The translations under genes and the position numbers were made by a program. Source: Methanobacteriota archaeon (GTDB lineage: Archaea > Thermoplasmatota > Poseidoniia > Poseidoniales > Thalassarchaeaceae). Taken from it: 64,000 bases of DNA. Under the pieces are notes generated by a model that did no database searches, was not told where the DNA came from, and saw nothing but the letters and a program-made list of their open reading frames with translations. This document shows, one piece after another, positions 58,837 to 64,000 of this stretch (the stretch's first letter is position 1; each line of letters begins with the position of its first letter). The stretch covers positions 43,785-107,784 of the forward strand of contig PBWO01000034.1 of NCBI GenBank assembly GCA_002727275.1, written 5' to 3'.

Positions 58837-59583
58837 TCAGTCACTATCTTTGTTCAGTCTCCTGAACCCTACCACAGTTTCCTCATCCTCATCTGACTCC
58901 TCCACCAGTATTCCGAGCCGGCTGAGATGCTGATTGACTTGTTCTAAGGCAGTCTTATCACGGGCTGCCGTTCGGACGCGCTGCAATCTATTCTGACAGA
59001 CCAGATATGTCTCTGATGATGAACTTCTGCTGGCAGTAGGGGAGAATCTCTGGACATTAGAAAATCGGTCTTTTGCCGCATCCACTAGCCCTTCTATGCC
59101 GACGCCTTGGAAAATCTTGGTCACGAATGAACTCCCTGGAGGAACGAACCTCATAGCAGCATCCAGAACTAGAGTCGAGAGTTCTAAGGAGATGGTCTGA
59201 TCTGTGTCGTAGCGCCCAGTCAGATTGGGCGATATGTCACTAACTACCACATTTATCTCTCGATCTTCAAGGGCTTCGCCAATCCGTTCAATAGTGGATT
59301 CATCAGTAATATCTCCGATGATAATCGTGGCTCCTTCCACCGGAGATGTCGCGAGTAGGTCCACTCCGATTACCAAACCCCCCTCTCCTGACTCCTCAAC
59401 CGCAACCTGTAACCATCCGCCCGGATGGCACCCGACGTCGAGGACACAGTCGCCAGATCTGATTATGCCAAACCTCTCTTGTATCTGCTTGAGTTTGTAG
59501 GCAGAGCGAGTCCGATATCCCTTGGAACGCGCGATACGCCTCCAAGCATCCCGCCTGTTATCCTGATACCAGCGCTTACTCAC
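58837..59583 (-). CDS. rlmE: 23S rRNA 2'-O-methyltransferase RlmE (FtsJ/RrmJ)
   Basis: A 248-residue FtsJ-family enzyme. The K-D-K-E tetrad is visible: Lys in RTRSAYKLKQI, Asp in VVSDISPNL, Lys in SFVTKIFQG, and Glu in SSSETYLVC. The SAM motif is VLDVGCHPGGWLQVA. It methylates U2552-like positions of 23S rRNA or a tRNA/rRNA equivalent. The C-terminus carries an extra TRAM/RNA-binding-like tail of about 60 residues. It lies downstream of the epimerase gene on the same strand after 50 bp. Confidence 0.92.
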   Translation of the reverse strand: MSKRWYQDNRRDAWRRIARSKGYRTRSAYKLKQIQERFGIIRSGDCVLDVGCHPGGWLQVAVEESGEGGLVIGVDLLATSPVEGATIIIGDITDESTIERIGEALEDREINVVVSDISPNLTGRYDTDQTISLELSTLVLDAAMRFVPPGSSFVTKIFQGVGIEGLVDAAKDRFSNVQRFSPTASRSSSSETYLVCQNRLQRVRTAARDKTALEQVNQHLSRLGILVEESDEDEETVVGFRRLNKDSD

Positions 59584-59633
59584 AGGGCTTCCTCATGCCT
59601 CGGGTTAATGAAATGGTCATTACCAGAACGACG

Positions 59634-60575
59634 TCAAAGCCCAATCTCTGATATCAGTGCGCTAGCAGTATGTCTGATTGCCTGTTCTGACATCATGTCA
59701 GGCCTGAAACCCGTGGCAAACAAGCTCTCGACATTCAAAGAGGTCTTGGGAACATCGCCAGCCCATCCTCTGTCACCACCTGTGTATTCGATTGAGACTC
59801 CTTCAAGGCCACTTTCCTCGACCACTATCTCCGCTATTCTACGCACAGAGCAGGTGTCCCCCGTACCTAGGTTATACAGGTTGACATCGGCACTAGTGTT
59901 GTCGACAAGATGAACCATCGCCTGCACACAATCGTGAGCTGACATGTATGATTTCTCCTGCCTGCCATTTCCTAGAACCTCAAGCCTCCCTTGGTCGGCC
60001 TTCAACTTATGGATGAAGTCGTAGATTACTCCATGAGTCCCCCTAGGCCCTACAATGTTAGCGAAGCGATGAACCCAGGACTTAGCACCAAAGGTGCCGC
60101 ACCAGGCGGTAATCAAGGCCTCAGATGCCAACTTTGAGGCCCCGTACAGAGAGATTGGCTTGATTGGCCCGTAGGTCTCTGGCGTCGGCATCACATCGGC
60201 TTCTCCGTAAACTGCTGACGAGGAAGAGAAGGAGATTTGCCCAACATCTTCGAGCCTCATAGCCTCGAGTACATTGTAGGTTGCTACAGTGCCCTGCTTT
60301 AGATCAGTATCTGTTACAGTTGTTCCGAGTCTGATATCAGGGTTAGCCGCCATGTGATGGACTACATCGACATCTACCAAGGCCTGTCTGACGGCTTCGG
60401 GATCGAGAAGATCCGCCTTTACCACCTCGACCATCCCGGAGCCATCATGGTGAGAGAGGAACTCCATTCGGCCACTGCTAAAGTTGTCGAGCACCCTTAC
60501 CGACTTACCGCTGGCAACCAAGGCATCGACTAGGTGCGAACCGATGAATCCGGCCCCTCTGGTGACCAATTCCAT
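59634..60575 (-). CDS. NAD-dependent sugar-nucleotide epimerase/dehydratase
   Basis: About 313 residues from ATG 60575. It is an SDR-family enzyme: SAVYG-type Ser in SSSSAVYGEAD, YxxxK in YGASKLASEAL, and NPDIRLGTTV, as in UDP-glucose 4-epimerase and related enzymes of nucleotide-sugar metabolism. The glycine-rich cofactor loop reads LVTRGAGFIGSH, where the first Gly of GxxGxxG is Arg (AGA); most relatives have TGGAGFIG. NAD binding may be altered, or it may be a base error. Its start region is divergent from MMPL 2. Confidence 0.85.
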   Translation of the reverse strand: MELVTRGAGFIGSHLVDALVASGKSVRVLDNFSSGRMEFLSHHDGSGMVEVVKADLLDPEAVRQALVDVDVVHHMAANPDIRLGTTVTDTDLKQGTVATYNVLEAMRLEDVGQISFSSSSAVYGEADVMPTPETYGPIKPISLYGASKLASEALITAWCGTFGAKSWVHRFANIVGPRGTHGVIYDFIHKLKADQGRLEVLGNGRQEKSYMSAHDCVQAMVHLVDNTSADVNLYNLGTGDTCSVRRIAEIVVEESGLEGVSIEYTGGDRGWAGDVPKTSLNVESLFATGFRPDMMSEQAIRHTASALISEIGL

Positions 60576-60688
60576 ATGCTGGCCAACATACTGCATGACT
60601 TGAGTCCATCGGGCACGAGTCCAGAATCCAGTTTCCAATCAAATTCATCTCTGAGGGAGGGCCATTGCGAACGCTTCATTTGGCTTCA

Positions 60689-60704
60689 GCAGGGGCACCC
60701 CTGC
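60689..60704 (+). promoter_or_regulatory. 7-bp perfect inverted repeat directly before the MMPL 2 start
   Basis: GCAGGGG-CA-CCCCTGC (7-bp arms, 2-nt spacer, or 6 bp with a GCAC loop) ends at 60704, immediately before GTG 60705. If the mRNA is leaderless, the repeat is not transcribed; if transcription starts earlier, it covers the start. Confidence 0.4.
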
Positions 60705-63700
60705 GTGGTAGAGGGGGAATCGAGTGACAGATACTCTGTCGAGTCGGACAAGAACCGCGATGATGAGCAGGCATTCTGGGACCGATTCTTTGAATCATTG
60801 AAACCAGTAAAGCAGTCAATTGATGATGCTAAGGAAGCGATTTCATCGAGTTTTATCGGCGAAGGTGTTGACACGGTTGCTCAATTGGTAGATGACGTCA
60901 GCGATGCTGCTGAGGCAGTCACTCGCAGGAGTGCTGAGTTGACTTATTCTTCGATTCTCAGGAGCCCTGCAGCTGTAGTAATTCTGTTGATTCTGGTCAC
61001 AGCCACTGTAGGCAGAGATGCAATGGAGTTCGAACATCAGATCAATGGGGATGTCGAAATTTATCTTCCCGATGGGGCAGATTCCACTGAGCTTCTACAG
61101 CAGGTCCGTGAACAATGGTCTACTGACATATTCATGCTCTACATCCAGACTGACAATGCAATTGATAGGAAATGTTCAGCAGGCGAATCTCCACCGAATT
61201 GTCGCGGTTCAGAGAATATCACTCAAGTAGAGATCCTAAAACAGATATCTTGGATTGAGGGTGATGATCAGAATCGCGGTATAGGGGGATATCAGTCCGG
61301 CTTGGATTACAACAAGGAGGACAGAGGGGCGATAGATGGCGTGGTTTGGATACTGTCTCCAGCCCAAATTGTAAAGGAAGCCAATTCGTCCAGTTATAGG
61401 TTCAACTGCGCTATGGAGAAGTATGCTTTACCCACTGGAGACGGAGAAGACTGTGCACTATCATCGCTGAATCCGTTTGAGGGGTATTCAATTCCCGAAG
61501 GGGATGGAGCCCAAGAGAGAATTGACCGTTTTGTAGAAGATGCAGAGCCACTGTTATCCAGTTTCATTCGAGACACGAATAACGACGGAATCTGGGACAC
61601 GACTGTTGTTGTCATGGGTCTGAAATTTGATATGTCAGATACTGCGATTACCCCTAGAGACGATCCCAAGGGAAAGTCAGATGAGAATCCTTCGGGCCAA
61701 CTCAGAGACCACAAGGCGTTCATCAGGCACGCCGAGTTGCTAATCTACGAGGAATCTGACGCGACAATTTGTCAGATTTGTCACCGTACTTACATCTCTC
61801 CAACATCTACTATGGATGAATTTACATCCACTGAAAATAGGAAGGCTGTGACCATTACGGGATTAACTCCAGTCGTGCATGACATTTCGGATGCCATCTA
61901 TCAAGAGTTGGTAGATCGAATGCTTCCAATTAGTGGAATACTAGTGTGTCTAGCAATGTTACTACTGCACCGCAATCCGAAAGTCATCATCATATGTGGG
62001 GCTCCAATCCTGATGAGTCTGACAATCACATTTGGAATCACTGTGATAGCGGATATCATGCTAACTCCAATGATCATCTCTGTCGGCCCTATCCTAGTTG
62101 GCCTGGGGGTTGATTACGCTTTACATCTGACGAATCGGATTGAAGAGAATCGAGTAGGTCTAATTGAAGAGAGGCTGGAGATGGCTTGGTCGGCCCAGAG
62201 GGATGGCTTTGAGACCGAGAACATCGACCCATGGGACCCACACATTACTCTAACAGCGACAGTTAGAGCGGTCCTGACAACCGGGCATGCAATCTTTCTC
62301 TCTGCACTGACTACGATTATTGGATTCAGCGTTCTTCGATGGCCTAGCCTAGTTCCGATTGAGCCGATGAGGACCGTGGGAACTACCTTGCTCTTAGGCA
62401 TCGCAGTGACATTTGTGATGTCGATGATTCTAGTGCCGGCTCTCGTGCAGTTGCTTAGATACAGAAAATCTCCTTCCAAGGCTTTCGATAGACTCTGGGA
62501 GAAGATTGGTGAAATACCAGTAAAGAACACCGTTCTAGTTTTGTTAGTCACTGTAGTTTTGACCGTTTGGGGAGGGTCTATTCTAGAGGAAGAACTTGGC
62601 AAGGGCTTGAGTGGCTCGTCAGATGAAGTCCCCCCTGGACTAGAATCATATGAGACTCTCAGAGAATACAGCTACGTCTTCGAGGGCGGACAGACAAACA
62701 TGTTCATCGTTGATGCTACCCAAAGAGGGGCCCAAAACGAAACCGCGCCGATACGCGATTTACCCATACTCGATGCGATAGACCTCATGCAGATTGAGAA
62801 GATAGATCAGGTTGCCAACACCTCGACAGTCAGCCTTGTCACAATACTCAAATCTATACATGTCGATGTTGTAGTCGGAGATTTGGAATTGTATGACCAG
62901 AGTCTTTGGGAGATTCTACATGACGAATGCTGGGACGAGTCGTCAAATCCATTCCGTCCTGATTGCTGGCCATACGCAGTCTCTAGTAGAGAAGATATGG
63001 TAAACGTCGCTTTCGATACTCTCTCGCCCGAGGTCCGCTCGATGTTGATGAATGCAGACCAAGGAAGTGGTGAGACAAAGACCCTAGTCTACGTCAATCA
63101 ACCTTACATTAATCTCGCAGATGCAACAGTTCTGAGGGACGCAATAGATGGTTTCCTCTCCGGAGGCAATGAATGCGACTCCGCTTGGACGTGTACTGGA
63201 CTAGATATAGAACAGGTGTTCAACTCTCTGCTGACCGGCGGTTTGCCAGTATCCATAGACGTCAATGATGGAGTCCAAGAGGCCCAATCGGAGACCACCG
63301 TTGCAACAATGCTGATTTTGCTGATTGCCATGGCCTTCCTGTTCCGTTCACCGAGGCTGGCTTTCTTCACCATGGTTGCAGTAGGGGTCGTAGTAGTCTG
63401 GCAACCCCTGCTAATGCGAAGTGGAGGTGTCAATGTCAATTTCTTCACCGCCATGGTAGGTACAATTGTGTTCGGCATCGGTGTGGACGATTCTATTCAC
63501 ATTGTCGACAGGATCAAAGACGAACGGGAAACTCCCTCTGGTATCGTTAAGTCTGTTGCGAAGACCGGCCAGACAATCTTTGAGACTACTACTACAACCT
63601 GTGCAGGTTTGGCTGCTGGATTATTCGTAGCAATCCCCGGCCTACAGAACTTCTTCGTTCTCATGATGCTCCTGCTGATACTAGCTCTGCTGACCAGTTC

Positions 63701-63833
63701 AATCCTGTTGCCTGCCATGATAGTGGCTTACTATGAAGTGGGTACGAGGATAACCAAGGGCGAGTCGTGGCTAGATTACGAGCATAGCGGGGCCCTTGCC
63801 ACCGAGCCGGTACTCGATGCCATAGTAGAATGA
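60705..63833 (+). CDS. RND/MMPL-family membrane transporter 2
   Basis: About 1042 residues from GTG 60705; the upstream frame to 60534 lies opposite the epimerase start and is not convincing. One membrane helix near residue 90 (SPAAVVILLILVTATVG) starts the first half. GLGVDYALHLTNRIEEN and GIGVDDSIHIVDRIKDE mark the two transmembrane blocks of the MMPL/RND superfamily. The outer loops contain Cys pairs (KCSAGES ... NCRG; CDSAWTCTG) that may form disulfides. The second half ends with about five helices and a short acidic tail. The gene ends 7-8 bp from the RNase P RNA 3' end on the other strand. Confidence 0.86.
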   Translation: MVEGESSDRYSVESDKNRDDEQAFWDRFFESLKPVKQSIDDAKEAISSSFIGEGVDTVAQLVDDVSDAAEAVTRRSAELTYSSILRSPAAVVILLILVTATVGRDAMEFEHQINGDVEIYLPDGADSTELLQQVREQWSTDIFMLYIQTDNAIDRKCSAGESPPNCRGSENITQVEILKQISWIEGDDQNRGIGGYQSGLDYNKEDRGAIDGVVWILSPAQIVKEANSSSYRFNCAMEKYALPTGDGEDCALSSLNPFEGYSIPEGDGAQERIDRFVEDAEPLLSSFIRDTNNDGIWDTTVVVMGLKFDMSDTAITPRDDPKGKSDENPSGQLRDHKAFIRHAELLIYEESDATICQICHRTYISPTSTMDEFTSTENRKAVTITGLTPVVHDISDAIYQELVDRMLPISGILVCLAMLLLHRNPKVIIICGAPILMSLTITFGITVIADIMLTPMIISVGPILVGLGVDYALHLTNRIEENRVGLIEERLEMAWSAQRDGFETENIDPWDPHITLTATVRAVLTTGHAIFLSALTTIIGFSVLRWPSLVPIEPMRTVGTTLLLGIAVTFVMSMILVPALVQLLRYRKSPSKAFDRLWEKIGEIPVKNTVLVLLVTVVLTVWGGSILEEELGKGLSGSSDEVPPGLESYETLREYSYVFEGGQTNMFIVDATQRGAQNETAPIRDLPILDAIDLMQIEKIDQVANTSTVSLVTILKSIHVDVVVGDLELYDQSLWEILHDECWDESSNPFRPDCWPYAVSSREDMVNVAFDTLSPEVRSMLMNADQGSGETKTLVYVNQPYINLADATVLRDAIDGFLSGGNECDSAWTCTGLDIEQVFNSLLTGGLPVSIDVNDGVQEAQSETTVATMLILLIAMAFLFRSPRLAFFTMVAVGVVVVWQPLLMRSGGVNVNFFTAMVGTIVFGIGVDDSIHIVDRIKDERETPSGIVKSVAKTGQTIFETTTTTCAGLAAGLFVAIPGLQNFFVLMMLLLILALLTSSILLPAMIVAYYEVGTRITKGESWLDYEHSGALATEPVLDAIVE

Positions 63834-63840
63834 CGAGTAG

Positions 63841-64000
63841 GGGCGAGGGAGCAGGGAGTAAGCCCCTTTCTGTTCACCCTTAGGCTGGTCGCATTCAACT
63901 GTGCGTCCTACCCGGTCCTGCCGATGCCATACGGACCTGCTTGGACTTGCTCCGGCGGGGGTGCTCGTTCCAGCCACGGCCAGGAAACCTCTCCCTTTCG
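63841..64000 (-). ncRNA. rnpB: RNase P RNA, 3' portion (runs off window)
   Basis: Read on the minus strand, CCGGAGCAAG (63946-63955) and ACCGGGTAGG followed by ACAGAAAGGGGCTTA (63859-63873) match conserved parts of type A RNase P RNA: CCGGAGCAAGxCCAA, GGGTAGG and the universally conserved ACAGAA...GGCTTA near the 3' end. GGCTGGAACGAGC (63969-63981) fits the preceding conserved stem. The 5' part, including the first conserved core strand (GAGGAAAGTC), is beyond base 64000. The 3' end is estimated at about 63841-63855. A minus-strand open frame across this region is not a gene. RNase P matures the 5' ends of tRNAs. Confidence 0.9.

Noticed and set aside
63771..63977. Minus-strand 68-codon frame at the window end
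   Set aside because: It lies across the RNase P RNA 3' region and the end of the transporter gene; the RNA core motifs explain the sequence.
1..64000. Insertion sequence, integrase, phage or defence island
   Set aside because: No transposase, integrase, terminal repeats, restriction-modification, toxin-antitoxin or Cas genes were recognised.

Overview
This window looks like a chromosomal segment of a marine planktonic euryarchaeon, most likely Candidatus Poseidoniales (Marine Group II) or a close relative. The information-processing genes are archaeal: RNA polymerase subunits Rpo7 and Rpo11, Spt4, S24e, S27ae, aEF1-beta, archaeal-type AlaRS, Cbf5, TruD, RtcB with archease, D-aminoacyl-tRNA deacylase DTD2, a GPN GTPase, a DUF106/EMC3-like insertase and an archaeal lipid UbiA prenyltransferase. 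These sit among very large secreted, C-terminally anchored surface proteins, a membrane subtilase and two RND/MMPL transporters, as is usual in Marine Group II. The organism call is an inference from gene content. No mobile element, CRISPR array or prophage is visible.

Layout. 1-881: the end of a class IV aminotransferase overlapping a sulfotransferase-like gene. 882-6530: a giant surface protein. 6754-8086: the rpo7-spt4-rps24e-rps27ae operon, behind a leader that can fold. 8078-14897: a propeller-like protein, DTD2, proline dehydrogenase, a zinc protein, a methyltransferase-like protein, a subtilase and a membrane/zinc-ribbon protein. 14948-15211: tRNA-Ser(GGA) and tRNA-Thr(GGT). 15312-22082: a second giant surface protein. 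22204-25093: a micro-protein, an AlkA-like glycosylase, a His-rich anchored protein and RtcB. 25195-30361: alaS, an alanine/aspartate aminotransferase broken by one in-frame TAA, and an unknown gene. 30444-33491: a calcium-repeat surface protein. 33533-37356: archease, GMP reductase and an ELWxSDGT-repeat lipoprotein. 37460-41039: tRNA-Glu(CTC), two small genes, the UbiA enzyme, argF and the GPN GTPase. 41052-46163: a Pro/Glu-rich zinc protein, the DUF106 insertase, cmk and cbf5. 46357-48909: another surface protein and tRNA-His. 48910-52754 (minus): HEAT protein, a small basic protein, DEAD helicase, TusA and RibA. 52860-63833: a DUF2240-like gene, MMPL 1, rpo11-truD, aEF1-beta with its zinc partner, a cupin, RlmE, a sugar-nucleotide epimerase and MMPL 2. 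63841-64000 (minus): the 3' part of RNase P RNA, running off the window.

How the genes fit together. Translation and RNA maturation are strongly represented: five tRNA-modification, repair or ligation enzymes, an rRNA methylase, RNase P RNA and four tRNAs, all four of which carry an encoded CCA. The other theme is the cell surface: five large exported proteins with FG-GAP, CARDB, NEW3, MAM-like, calcium-repeat or ELWxSDGT modules, plus a subtilase and two RND proteins.

Promoters can often be read directly. Several TATA-like boxes lie about 26-27 nt upstream of the start codon, which implies leaderless mRNAs. The most notable non-coding signal is a set of short perfect inverted repeats in the spacers, including two 17-bp 7-3-7 palindromes with a GTA spacer just upstream of the TATA boxes of the two giant surface-protein genes, and a roughly 83-nt foldable leader in front of the rpo7 operon.
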